Positions 1-7,782 of a DNA stretch of 32,479 bases are shown here, one piece after another. Made by a program: the position numbers and the translations under genes. The notes beneath the pieces are model-generated. The model saw only the letters and a list, made by a program, of their open reading frames with translations. It did no database searches and was not told where the DNA came from. Each line of letters begins with the position of its first letter. Position 1 is the first letter of the stretch. The DNA comes from Clostridiales bacterium. Its GTDB lineage: Bacteria > Bacillota > Clostridia > Lachnospirales > Lachnospiraceae. The stretch is taken from positions 1 to 32,479 of the forward strand of contig JAAYPG010000027.1 in NCBI GenBank assembly GCA_012519905.1. The letters are read 5' to 3'.

Positions 1-327
1 AGACTAGAAGAAAACGGATCCAATCTATCTGGGGGACAGAGACAAAGGCTTGCTATCGCAAGGGCGATACTTAAGAAGCCAGATATTCTAATATTAGATG
101 AGGCAACAAGTAACTTGGATTCAATAACAGAAAGAGCAATTCAGGAGACTATTGATGAGTATGCAAAGGATATGTCAATAATAATTATAGCCCATAGATT
201 AAGCACGATTAAGAGATGTGACATGATATACGTGATGGAAAAGGGAAAGATAGTTGAGGCGGGGAGTCATGATCAGCTGCTTGGGTTTGATGGGATGTAT
301 GCGAGGTTGTGGGGGCAGCAGCTGTAA
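1..327 (+). CDS. ABC exporter, C-terminal part of the ATP-binding domain (5' end outside window)
   Basis: Partial gene open from the first base; only the last 108 residues are visible. They hold the ABC signature ([16 protein letters not shown], about residues 9-24 of the fragment), Walker B with the catalytic Glu ([12 protein letters not shown]), and the switch His in IIAHRLST, followed by the usual EAGSHDQLL tail. The motifs are intact, so the ATPase should be active. The pattern is that of exporters with fused membrane and ATPase domains. Directly downstream lie two double-glycine-leader peptides and an HlyD adaptor, so the likely role is bacteriocin export, probably with an N-terminal C39 peptidase that removes the leaders. 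That N-terminus lies outside the window, so the peptidase is inference. Confidence 0.85.
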   Translation, partial: RLEENGSNLSGGQRQRLAIARAILKKPDILILDEATSNLDSITERAIQETIDEYAKDMSIIIIAHRLSTIKRCDMIYVMEKGKIVEAGSHDQLLGFDGMYARLWGQQL

Positions 328-509
328 TGAAAGGTAATGTATAAATTCTATTAATATTAAGGTACATATATTGCATGGGGTGCACACTTTGTGATGGATT
401 GTATCTAAATATAATTTAGCAAATCTTCTTGGTATTATAAACGAATAATTTTCAACAACATCACTTATTACTTAATATAGTACCTAGGAGTTCTAAAGGA
501 GGTGAAGTT

Positions 510-743
510 ATGGCATATTCAATGGGTTTATTTGAACTTAATGATACGGAGATGCTAGACATTGATGGTGGTATATGGAAAGCGTGTCTACTCACATTAG
601 GTTGTGTAGCAGTAGCCTTTGCAGCTCCATTGGCTGGTGCGGCTCTAGTAGCAGGAGCCGTCTCAGCAGCAGGAGCAATCTCAGCTGGAGCAGGAATGGC
701 AGGAGGTGGAATGTTACTTATTGGAGTATACGGTTTTAATTAA
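510..743 (+). CDS. Double-glycine-leader bacteriocin-like precursor peptide 1
   Basis: 77-aa precursor. Residues 1-21 form a typical double-glycine leader (acidic LNDTEMLDIDGG ending in GG at 20-21), cut by C39 peptidase-type ABC exporters. The 56-residue core starts IWKACLLTLGC and is very rich in Ala and Gly with many GxxxG/AxxxA-like spacings, as expected of a membrane-inserting class II bacteriocin. Two Cys residues lie close together (26 and 32). The start is fixed by a strong ribosome site (AAAGGAGGTG) just upstream. A second leader peptide follows 25 bases later, and the exporter gene lies upstream. The two may form a two-peptide bacteriocin, but they could also be independent toxins. 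No posttranslational modification enzyme is visible in the window. Confidence 0.8.
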   Translation: MAYSMGLFELNDTEMLDIDGGIWKACLLTLGCVAVAFAAPLAGAALVAGAVSAAGAISAGAGMAGGGMLLIGVYGFN

Positions 744-768
744 AAATCTACAGAATGGAGGTGTTATT

Positions 769-987
769 ATGACAGAAGCTTTAGCTTTCCAGTCACTTAG
801 TTATGATGAATTGTTTTATATTGATGGTGGTAGCCTTAAGGATATATTTATTACAGGCGGTAAAATATTATGTACAGTGGGAGTTATTGCTGGAGCGGCA
901 GCAGCATCTGCTGGTACAGGATGCCTTGGAACAGCTTTAGCAGTTGCAGGTGCTATCGTTGCAATTGCAGTTATATGGGCAATTTAA
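769..987 (+). CDS. Double-glycine-leader bacteriocin-like precursor peptide 2
   Basis: 72-aa precursor with a 21-residue leader (SLSYDELFYIDGG, GG at 20-21) and a 51-residue core that is Gly/Ala-rich and strongly hydrophobic at its end. Two Cys residues lie 17 apart in the core, a different spacing from the neighbouring peptide. A longer reading frame begins at 706 inside the preceding gene, but the ribosome site GGAGGTG at about 757-763 points to the ATG at 769. The shared leader type, the hydrophobic GxxxG-like cores and adjacency to the first peptide suggest a two-component class II bacteriocin. This is inference, because neither core matches a bacteriocin I can name. Confidence 0.8.
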   Translation: MTEALAFQSLSYDELFYIDGGSLKDIFITGGKILCTVGVIAGAAAASAGTGCLGTALAVAGAIVAIAVIWAI

Positions 988-1055
988 TTAATATATCCAA
1001 AACATATAAACATTTTTGAAACATATTTTTAATTATCAATAAACTATTAACTAAA

Positions 1056-1110
1056 TTAGTGGATGCGCATAGTTGAGAGTTTTTAATCTTGACTATAACG
1101 CTTCCACTAA
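1056..1110 (+). promoter_or_regulatory. Long imperfect hairpin between the bacteriocin peptides and downstream genes
   Basis: The arms at 1056-1079 and 1088-1110 pair at the base through TTAGTGGA/TCCACTAA and continue with interruptions through GCG/CGC and an ATAGT/ACTAT run. The 3' side is A-rich, so it lacks the U-tract of an intrinsic terminator. It may be an RNA processing or stabilising element that lets the two peptide genes be expressed more than the genes after it. Confidence 0.45.
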
Positions 1111-1134
1111 AAAATAAAATTAAGAGGTTGAATA

Positions 1135-1734
1135 ATGAAAAAAAGAAAACATGTAAGGTATATATTCCCAATAATTATATTGTTAACAATTTGTAGTGTA
1201 TGGATATTGTTCAATGATTCTAAATTAAGTATCTTTCAAAAAACTATATATGTATGTTTAAATCTTACTTATTTATTCTTGATAGCTGAATACATTGAAA
1301 TGATTATATTTAGTAATATTTTAATAAGTAAGTTTGAATTTAAATTGTATTTTCCCTTTATGAAGTATTATCAAATATATAATATTGTGCTACCTATAAT
1401 CTCTATTCTTATATATGTTTTAGCGTGGGTTTTTTACTTATCTGAATCTGGATCTGATATAAAAATTTTCGGAATATTGATACTTATAAGTGAATCATTT
1501 TTATCTTACTCCTTTTTTGGTAGGAACAGAATGGTCTTTGCAAATAAAAACACAATTGCTACATTTAACTGTTTAATATCTTATGATTCAATAAGCACTT
1601 ATGACCTAAAAACAATTAAAAGAATGGGGGTAACCATAAATGAAGTAACAGTAAAATTATATAATGGAGATGTAATTATATTTAATATTATCAACAAATA
1701 CTTGGATGAGCTAATTGAAAATTTATCAAAATAA
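1135..1734 (+). CDS. Membrane protein with C-terminal beta-type domain, candidate bacteriocin immunity protein
   Basis: 199 aa, not recognised as a named family. I see about four hydrophobic segments (roughly residues 9-26, 36-58, 80-100 and 108-125), then a cytoplasmic C-terminal part of about 70 residues with alternating polar and hydrophobic residues (VTVKLYNGDVIIFNI) resembling a small PH-like beta domain. Start is after AAGAGG at about 1121. It sits right behind the two bacteriocin-like peptides, the usual place for immunity genes. The protein at 6835-7383 has the same size class, topology and a very similar C-terminal strand pattern, so the two look like paralogues flanking the export genes. 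Immunity is inference from position and topology. Confidence 0.6.
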   Translation: MKKRKHVRYIFPIIILLTICSVWILFNDSKLSIFQKTIYVCLNLTYLFLIAEYIEMIIFSNILISKFEFKLYFPFMKYYQIYNIVLPIISILIYVLAWVFYLSESGSDIKIFGILILISESFLSYSFFGRNRMVFANKNTIATFNCLISYDSISTYDLKTIKRMGVTINEVTVKLYNGDVIIFNIINKYLDELIENLSK

Positions 1735-1769
1735 TATATTAATATTAGAATACTAAGAAAGGGATTTAT

Positions 1770-2222
1770 ATGATTATTTTATTAAACCAAAGCCTTGAAG
1801 TAAACAACCTTGTAAGCCGGTCAGATAAATTTTTTACAGATGAATTTCAGAAAGTTATTCAGGATATCATCATGAAATATAAAGATTTTGGAGATACCAC
1901 TAATGAATGCTTGATAACAACAACTAAAACGATGAAGATAGTGGAAGGAAAACAAATTCTAGATGTGGAAGTGCTTGTACCAATTTCATATCGTATTCCA
2001 GTGGAAAACCCATATGTTTTTAAGGAAAAGATTAGAATTACAAATGCACTATATGCTAAGGTTGAACATATAGAAAAGCTTAATGAAGCTATGAATGAAG
2101 TAAATGGTTATATAATATCTAATAGATTACAGCCTGTTACATCTGCTTACATAGTTCAGACAAAACAAGATGATAAACTGATAGCAGAGATATATATCGG
2201 AATAAATTCCAATATACTGTAA
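1770..2222 (+). CDS. Hypothetical 150-aa soluble protein in bacteriocin locus
   Basis: I do not recognise this gene. There is no signal peptide or membrane segment. The sequence alternates helices and strands, and ends in a strand run IAEIYIGINSNIL. A central run IVEGKQILDVEVLVPISYRI precedes a helix and the Ala-Lys-Val segment KIRITNALYAKVEHIEKLNEAM. That layout is loosely like GyrI/effector-binding (SOUL-like) domains, which bind small hydrophobic ligands, but the resemblance is weak. RBS AAAGGGA precedes the ATG. It lies 35 bases after the candidate immunity gene and before the promoter of the HlyD gene, so it probably belongs with the peptide transcript. Confidence 0.6.
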   Translation: MIILLNQSLEVNNLVSRSDKFFTDEFQKVIQDIIMKYKDFGDTTNECLITTTKTMKIVEGKQILDVEVLVPISYRIPVENPYVFKEKIRITNALYAKVEHIEKLNEAMNEVNGYIISNRLQPVTSAYIVQTKQDDKLIAEIYIGINSNIL

Positions 2223-2316
2223 TGTAAAACTTAATTATATATTTAGGTATAGCAATGAAAAACTTGCTTATGAGGTTTTGTTGAGAATATCAAGTATTAA
2301 GTAGAAATATTAATTT

Positions 2317-2345
2317 TTTACAGTTGCTCATTCCATTTTTATTAT
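2317..2345 (+). promoter_or_regulatory. Candidate sigma-A promoter for the HlyD/TolC-like genes
   Basis: TTTACA (2317-2322) and TATTAT (2340-2345) are separated by 17 bases; each differs from consensus at one position. It lies 48 bases upstream of the HlyD start, inside a 170-base gap with no other gene. It would give the adaptor genes expression independent of the peptide genes. Confidence 0.45.
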
Positions 2346-2392
2346 AACTATAAATAAAAGAATAGAAGTAAAATTTAAGCAGGAGAACCATA

Positions 2393-4267
2393 ATGAAACC
2401 AATACTAATGAATATAAACGAAATGTCTGATAGTCGTGAGGTGTATGAATCCAAACCAAATCCGATATTTGCAATATTTATATATTCCTTCCTAGGCATA
2501 ATAGTGGTTGCTCTTATTTGGTCATATTTCGGTAGGATAGATATAGTTGTAAAATCGGAGGGAATATTACGGCCGAACAGCCAGGTGGCAACAATTCTTA
2601 ATACCTACGGTGGCACATTAGATAAAGTATTCATTAATGATGGTTCATTGGTGAACGAGGGAGACATTCTATACATAATAGAGCATGACAATCTACTTAC
2701 TGAACTGGATTATTATAATGAGTACCTGATAGATACTGATAATACTTTAGCAATGCTTAACAAATATAAGAACTCTGTCGAGGATGGAGTTAATTACTTT
2801 ACTGAAATACCAGCAGAGGAGGAGTATTTTATTAAAGCAAAATCCTATCTGGTAAATTATAAATTGGCTGAGAAGGATATTAATTATACTAGCATGGAAC
2901 GCAATATTAACCTGACATCTATTAACGAACAGATAGTTAATCTTAATAATGACCTTAATTGTGTAAAGAAATTAAAAGCTTCTATAAACTTAGCTAAAAA
3001 CCAGTTCACTTCTTCGAGCGACGAAACGAATTATTATAATAAATACTTAAAGTACCTAAGTGATTACGAAACCTTGAATCAGAAATATGCAAATGCTAGA
3101 GCGGAGATTAATAGTTCCATTACTGAGCAGGGATTAGTTAACTCCTTAGAGTATTATAATAATGCTCTTGAGGGACTGAACATGCTTAAATTCAGTATAG
3201 AACAAGGAAAGAGTTTCTTTGATATAGAGACCTCTTATAGCCTTCAGTATGAGGAGTATATTAATAAGCTTGCAGATTTAACTAGTTCTTTTGAGCAGGC
3301 AAAGGAGAACTATGATGTTAACAAAGCATTGGAGGGTTTGGCTGTTTCAAAGTGGGATGTACAGCAATCAAAGCTAATAATGGAAGAATCTGAACGGGCA
3401 ATTGAAACCTATAAAGCAAGCTTTATGAACAGCCTAACTGCAAGCATTAATGAAGCTGAAAAGAATATAGAGGATATCAAACTAAATAAGGAGAACACCA
3501 CCAGTAAAGAGGCTTTACTTGAGAGAAACCAAATTGAACGAATAACCGCCTTAGACAATTTTAAACTACAGTATATCGTAGAGCTTGATAACACTATAAA
3601 GACTTTAGAAGACAATATCACAAAGCTTGAAGCAAACAAGCAAACCTTAGAGATTCTAGGTGAAAAGACTTTTATGGATGATGAGGGGACAGAGGCCAGT
3701 CTCTCACAATATAAAAATAATGAATTAGCCACAATAATAAATAGCATTAATTCATATGAAAATAAGAAGAAAGAATTAGAAGCGAATATAGAGAAAATTA
3801 ACTTTCAGATTGAAAGTGCCATAGTAAAGGCAACCATGTCAGGTACTGTTAATAGTAATATTGAATTGGTTGAGGGTAACATCCTGCAAAGCGGAATCGA
3901 AGTAATGAGTATCATACCAGAGGATGATAGCAGTTATAAGGTCAATATATATGTAAACAATGCAGACATAGGTAAATTAAAGGAGAACATGCAGGTTAAG
4001 TTCAATGTCTATGCTCTACCTAACAGTGAATATGGTTATCTGACTGGGACCATTGATAATATTTCAAAGGATTTGAAGGTAGACAATAGTTCGGGATCAG
4101 CTTATTACCTTGTAGAGGCTAGACTCGATAATAATAAGTTAAGAAATTCTAAGGGACAAGAGGGGAACCTTAAGGCAGGAATGGCCTGTCAAGCACAAAT
4201 GGTTACTGAAAATAAAAGAATATTGCTTTATTTACTTGAAAAGATAAATCTATGGATGGATGAATAA
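2393..4267 (+). CDS. HlyD-family secretion adaptor (membrane fusion protein)
   Basis: 624 aa, longer than the usual 400-480 of bacteriocin adaptors. It has a short cytoplasmic N-terminus, one membrane segment at about 25-46, then the classic GRIDIVVKSEGILRP entry to the biotinyl-lipoyl domain (about 50-96, with NTYGGTLDKVFINDGSLVNEGD). A very long alpha-helical coiled-coil hairpin region (about 100-480) follows, then the second lipoyl half (ATMSGTVNSNIELVEGNIL) and beta-barrel (IPEDDSSYKVNIYVNNADIG). It probably links the ABC exporter to an extracellular conduit. The stop codon directly abuts the ATG of the TolC-like gene, so the two are translationally coupled. The extended hairpin would suit docking to a partner coiled coil. 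RBS AGGAG is at about 2381-2385. Confidence 0.9.
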   Translation: MKPILMNINEMSDSREVYESKPNPIFAIFIYSFLGIIVVALIWSYFGRIDIVVKSEGILRPNSQVATILNTYGGTLDKVFINDGSLVNEGDILYIIEHDNLLTELDYYNEYLIDTDNTLAMLNKYKNSVEDGVNYFTEIPAEEEYFIKAKSYLVNYKLAEKDINYTSMERNINLTSINEQIVNLNNDLNCVKKLKASINLAKNQFTSSSDETNYYNKYLKYLSDYETLNQKYANARAEINSSITEQGLVNSLEYYNNALEGLNMLKFSIEQGKSFFDIETSYSLQYEEYINKLADLTSSFEQAKENYDVNKALEGLAVSKWDVQQSKLIMEESERAIETYKASFMNSLTASINEAEKNIEDIKLNKENTTSKEALLERNQIERITALDNFKLQYIVELDNTIKTLEDNITKLEANKQTLEILGEKTFMDDEGTEASLSQYKNNELATIINSINSYENKKKELEANIEKINFQIESAIVKATMSGTVNSNIELVEGNILQSGIEVMSIIPEDDSSYKVNIYVNNADIGKLKENMQVKFNVYALPNSEYGYLTGTIDNISKDLKVDNSSGSAYYLVEARLDNNKLRNSKGQEGNLKAGMACQAQMVTENKRILLYLLEKINLWMDE

Positions 4268-5665
4268 ATGGATAGAAAATATGGAAAAAGAAAATTAAAA
4301 ATTATAGAATATATAATAGAAATTCTTAATAAAACAAGTGTAATAAAGATAGGTATCTCAATATGCTTATGTATAAGTATCATTATGACGTCTTGTATAT
4401 CTGTGTCAGCCCAGACATATGAATTAGATACATATTATGAAATAGGTGCAGGTAATACTACATACAGTTATGATGATCTACTATCTACTTTTAGAGCTAA
4501 CAGTATAACCTATAAAAGAAATATGCTCGAATATCAAATCCAAGCATTAAACGGTACTTTAGCTGACGAAAATCATTCAAACATAAATGCGCAGCACGTG
4601 GACATTTTGAGTAGATTAGAGGAGCTAGAACAAACCAAGAGAGCCTTGATAGAGTATAAGAAGGCCTTATTGTCACAGGAAGCCCATGTGGTTACAGGAT
4701 CAGCAATATCATTAGACAATACTAATAAAGACGAAATAACGGAGCTGATTACAGAGATAGACAACCAGATAGTGAATATAGATGCGCAGATATTACAATA
4801 TAAAAGTACAAAGAGTACAGTTGAAACAAACCTTTCAGAAGCGAGGCTATCAAAAAACATATCTAGCTTTTATTCAAGCTATAAGAGCTTGATTGAACAA
4901 GAAGCAAAGAAAAAACTGGAGAATGAATTTCTTAAGCAATGTTATAGCTTAATTATATATCAGGAGCAGTTGAACTATTATAAAGCTTATCATGAATATC
5001 TTTCATTGATAAGGAACGTGGATTCAATACGATATCGATATGGTTTAGTGACAAAGATAGTGCTGGATATTGATGAAGTGAATATTCTACATAACGAGAG
5101 AGTGATAAATGAAAACACATATTCATATAATGCCAGCATCAATGCTATCGTAAGAGATACAGGAATTATGAATGAGTCAAGAATAAAGCTTCCCTTATTC
5201 AGTAATAAAAAATCATACAATTTTGAGATTAAGACATTGGAATTTATCAATAAGAACTCAGGTCATCAGCAAATACTTAACTATATAAGAAGCTATCATG
5301 AATATAAGGATTACGCTAAAACCAGTAGTTATACATCCTATCGTCAGAATGAAATGCAAATTGATTACTATAAGCTTCAGAAGCAAGAACTACAAGATAG
5401 TATAAGAGCCTATGTAATCAAAGCAATCAATTCTTATGAAAAAGCTATCAAAGCACAAGAGGCATCATGGAAGGAGCTACAGCTCAAGGATAACCAATAC
5501 AATACTTTAATTACTAAGCATCAATATAAGAGAGCAAGTCAGCTTGAAGTAGCTAAGGGCCTATACGAGAAAGAAGCCGCCAAGTTAGCATATTATCAAA
5601 GCTGCTATGAGAGCATAATTTGGCAGGATATACTTGATAATTGTATCTATGGGGCAACACCTTAA
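4268..5665 (+). CDS. TolC-like secreted coiled-coil protein
   Basis: 465 aa. A basic N-terminus is followed by a membrane segment (about 26-42) and SVSAQT, consistent with signal peptidase I cleavage after about residue 48; MTSC at 40-43 is an alternative, imperfect lipobox. The mature part is nearly all helix and coiled coil. Its second half (SSYTSYRQNEMQIDYYKLQ and the following Arg-Ala-Tyr-rich helices, ending QYKRASQLEVAKGLYEKEAAKLAYYQSCYES) has the feel of TolC outer-membrane efflux repeats, where a long helix precedes an L-xx-A-xx-Y-xxx-A segment. The start codon follows the HlyD stop with no gap. TolC-type partners are known mainly from diderms, so its site in a monoderm wall is unclear. 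I am confident of secretion and coiled coil, less of the TolC relation. Confidence 0.65.
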   Translation: MDRKYGKRKLKIIEYIIEILNKTSVIKIGISICLCISIIMTSCISVSAQTYELDTYYEIGAGNTTYSYDDLLSTFRANSITYKRNMLEYQIQALNGTLADENHSNINAQHVDILSRLEELEQTKRALIEYKKALLSQEAHVVTGSAISLDNTNKDEITELITEIDNQIVNIDAQILQYKSTKSTVETNLSEARLSKNISSFYSSYKSLIEQEAKKKLENEFLKQCYSLIIYQEQLNYYKAYHEYLSLIRNVDSIRYRYGLVTKIVLDIDEVNILHNERVINENTYSYNASINAIVRDTGIMNESRIKLPLFSNKKSYNFEIKTLEFINKNSGHQQILNYIRSYHEYKDYAKTSSYTSYRQNEMQIDYYKLQKQELQDSIRAYVIKAINSYEKAIKAQEASWKELQLKDNQYNTLITKHQYKRASQLEVAKGLYEKEAAKLAYYQSCYESIIWQDILDNCIYGATP

Positions 5666-5680
5666 GTTCTAGATATCATT

Positions 5681-5803
5681 ATGATAGTTGCTTGCATTTT
5701 GATTAATGGTGCATTTTTTAATATACTAAATATCTTTAGTTTTATAGTGTTAGCAATATGCACATTGGGCTATTTTGGCTTCATATATATTAAAAAGCCT
5801 TGA
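5681..5803 (+). CDS. Possible 40-aa membrane peptide or gene remnant
   Basis: Short frame from an ATG at 5681 encoding a hydrophobic peptide with two likely membrane stretches (ILINGAFFNILNIFSFIVLA and TLGYFGFIYI) ending in KKP. No convincing ribosome site precedes the ATG. It may be a small immunity-type peptide or the tail of a decayed membrane protein. The rest of the 5666-5914 gap shows nothing else I can name. Confidence 0.25.
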   Translation: MIVACILINGAFFNILNIFSFIVLAICTLGYFGFIYIKKP

Positions 5804-5914
5804 AAAAATTAGCTGCAAGGATGGGGAGAGATAAGGGATGAACAATAAAGATGTAATAGTAGTAATATAGGTTTGTACTTACAATAATAAGAAAGCCGAA
5901 AGGAACAAAATCAT

Positions 5915-6778
5915 ATGAAAAAGATAAAGAAATATTTTTCGATTATCAAACCATTGATTTACTTGTTTCTTTTATTAATTGCTGCCTCAATAAGCCTTCA
6001 TATAATAAACCTTATAATAAATATAATTTTAGGATTAAATACTGGTGAGTTTGATTTTGGACAGGAGATTATATTTGCCATACCTCATTTAGGTTCATTA
6101 TTAATTGAGATTACGGTAGCGGCAGTTTATTATATTTGGTATAGAAGGATTAAGAAGAAGGAAGCGTTAACTAAGAAGATAAAAATAACCATAAGGGATA
6201 TAGGTTTTTTATTATTATGGGGTATGGGAATCATGTTTTTAGAAAATGGCTTAGTGAACATTATGTTTATTGTTCTGGAGGTGTATTTTCCCCAACTTGT
6301 TAGTGATTATAGTAATATGATGAGCTTTTTATACGAAGGAAACCTGGTTCTATTAGCAATTAGAGTTGCTATAGTGGCTCCAATTTTTGAGGAACTGGTA
6401 TGTAGGGGAGTTATACTGAAGAAGGCAAGCTATATAATGCCTTTCTATGTAGCAAACATTACACAAGCTATTTTATTCGCTTTATTACATATGAATTTAA
6501 TTCAGATTATTTATGCCTTCCCTTTAGGGCTAATATTTGGATATGTTACAAAGAAGTATAGATCATTAATTCCGGCGATTCTTTTACATGCTTTAATCAA
6601 TGGTTTTAGTGTTCTGAGTGTTGCGTATAACAAAATTACAGAGGAACCAATTGATCTCTCGATATGGTTTATGCTTGTACTTACTATAGTAGGAGGCTTC
6701 ATATTTGTAGCTGGCTATTTTAAGATAAATCGTAATACATACATAGAAGAAAAGGCAGTTCAGGAGATACAAGTGTGA
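5915..6778 (+). CDS. CPBP (Abi) family intramembrane metalloprotease
   Basis: 287 aa with about seven to eight hydrophobic segments. The CPBP motifs are complete: EExxxR (Glu159-Glu160 to Arg164 in APIFEELVCRGVI), FxxxH (Phe188 to His192) and HxxxN (His225 to Asn229). The family is related to Rce1 type II CAAX proteases. In Firmicute bacteriocin clusters, members act in self-immunity or in peptide maturation, and the location just after the export genes fits either role. RBS AAAGGAAC is about 7 bases before the start. A second membrane protein follows 56 bases later, probably in the same transcript. Confidence 0.85.
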   Translation: MKKIKKYFSIIKPLIYLFLLLIAASISLHIINLIINIILGLNTGEFDFGQEIIFAIPHLGSLLIEITVAAVYYIWYRRIKKKEALTKKIKITIRDIGFLLLWGMGIMFLENGLVNIMFIVLEVYFPQLVSDYSNMMSFLYEGNLVLLAIRVAIVAPIFEELVCRGVILKKASYIMPFYVANITQAILFALLHMNLIQIIYAFPLGLIFGYVTKKYRSLIPAILLHALINGFSVLSVAYNKITEEPIDLSIWFMLVLTIVGGFIFVAGYFKINRNTYIEEKAVQEIQV

Positions 6779-6834
6779 TAACGTAAACTTCTAAATTACA
6801 CGAGCAAAATATAAAGTAAGGGAGATACACTATC

Positions 6835-7383
6835 ATGAAAATACGCCTAAGGATTATATATTTATTTGCACTCACAGCATTAAGTTCTGATACTATTAAG
6901 TCAATTATATTAAGTGAATACAAATGGTACTTTAAGGTGCTAGAGCTAGTGTTTATTTTTTGGTATCTATATGTTTTATCAAAATTATTAATTAAGATAA
7001 AAAATTATTACGTGGCTGTACCTAAGGATAGCGCTAGTATTCATCTACAGGTATGGGGTAAATATTATATTGCTATAATTCTATTTACATATATCGGACT
7101 ATATGTTATCGCAATAAATACACCGGAGGTTGATTTCTTTTTTATCTTGCTAGCTATTATAATTGGTTATGGTGATGATATGTATCAGGTGGTTTATAGG
7201 CTAAACGACAGAATATATTATTATAATGAAACATATGATATGTCAAAGGAGATTAAATCATACGACAGATCTGATAATAGTGTTGAGATATATCTTGCTG
7301 ATGGGGAGAGCTTGTTAATAAACACTAAAGTGAAAACAAAGAAAAACCAACAGATAATCTCAGAATTCTTCGAAGAAGGGTGA
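6835..7383 (+). CDS. Membrane protein with C-terminal beta-type domain, paralogue-like partner of 1135-1734
   Basis: 182 aa, no named family recognised. Hydrophobic segments lie at about 7-27, 34-55, 75-95 and 97-112, then a cytoplasmic tail with IYYYNETYDMSKEIKSYD followed by VEIYLADGESLLINT. The tail aligns by eye with the end of the 199-aa protein at 1135-1734 (similar positions of NR, SYD, a strand, then a xGD/DGE turn and a hydrophobic strand, and a final acidic helix). RBS GGGAG. Likely a second immunity-type factor of the bacteriocin locus; alternatively both are members of a general membrane PH-domain group. Its TGA stop overlaps a short hairpin at 7382-7396. Confidence 0.6.
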   Translation: MKIRLRIIYLFALTALSSDTIKSIILSEYKWYFKVLELVFIFWYLYVLSKLLIKIKNYYVAVPKDSASIHLQVWGKYYIAIILFTYIGLYVIAINTPEVDFFFILLAIIIGYGDDMYQVVYRLNDRIYYYNETYDMSKEIKSYDRSDNSVEIYLADGESLLINTKVKTKKNQQIISEFFEEG

Positions 7384-7396
7384 CAGGAACCCTGTC
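7382..7396. repeat. Short perfect palindrome at edge of bacteriocin locus
   Basis: GACAGG, loop AAC, CCTGTC, overlapping the stop codon of the preceding gene. There is no U-tract after it, so it is a poor terminator. The ACAGG/CCTGT core resembles part of the hairpin at 15284-15340; both could be pieces of a dispersed repeat family. Confidence 0.4.
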
Positions 7397-7413
7397 CCCT
7401 TATCAAGAAATAC

Positions 7414-7442
7414 TTGACATTTTGATGTTTTTATAATATCAT
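7414..7442 (+). promoter_or_regulatory. Sigma-A promoter of the ileS leader
   Basis: TTGACA (7414-7419), 17-base spacer, TATCAT (7437-7442). The -35 is perfect and the -10 has one mismatch. Transcription would begin near 7449, just ahead of the T-box leader. Confidence 0.75.
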
Positions 7443-7459
7443 AAATAAAATTAAAAGCA

Positions 7460-7717
7460 TAAAAACGATGACGGAGAGAGTAGGCATTCTGTAAAAGTTG
7501 TAGCGAGCCAGGGATAGTGTAAGCCTGGTATGAGTAACGAATGACTGAAAATCACTCCCTAGTTGCAAGACCCAAAGATAGAAAATGGTTTCTATTCAGT
7601 AGGTTAAGCCGGTCTCCACCGTTATATGGATAATGTATGAATGCCCTTAGGCAGTGTATGTGAAACAGGTGGTTAATGATAGCGATGCTCTCATCCTTTT
7701 TCGGATGAGGGCTTTTT
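7460..7717 (+). promoter_or_regulatory. T-box riboswitch, tRNA-Ile specific, with terminator
   Basis: A structured leader of about 260 bases lies directly before ileS. It has the stem I hallmarks (GGAGAGAGTAGGC near 7472), a plausible Ile specifier codon ATC at 7551-7553 in the GACTGAAAATCAC loop, and the T-box antiterminator bulge region AACAGGTGGTTAATGATAGCG (about 7664-7684). It ends in an intrinsic terminator with arms 7687-7696 and 7703-7712 and five T at 7713-7717. Uncharged tRNA-Ile should pair with the specifier and the TGG bulge, favouring antitermination and ileS expression. The specifier assignment rests on its position and on the identity of the downstream gene; I did not fold the RNA. 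Confidence 0.85.
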
Positions 7718-7782
7718 GTATTAAGGAGGTAAAACCTCTGTTAGCAGTTGTAAAAAATTAAATTTTATAGAGGAGGTTTGAC

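Noticed and set aside
199-387. Minus-strand frame of 62 codons over the end of the ABC gene
   Set aside because: Overlaps a clear ABC ATPase reading frame on the other strand and has no ribosome site or recognisable protein.
3409-3747. 112-codon minus-strand frame inside the HlyD gene
   Set aside because: It is the mirror of the coiled-coil coding region; its Ser/Leu/Val-rich product is typical of antisense of Glu/Asn/Lys-rich codons.
5838-5870. 10-codon frame with a GGAGAG-like site before the CPBP gene
   Set aside because: Too short, and no hydrophobic or leader-like features; likely chance.
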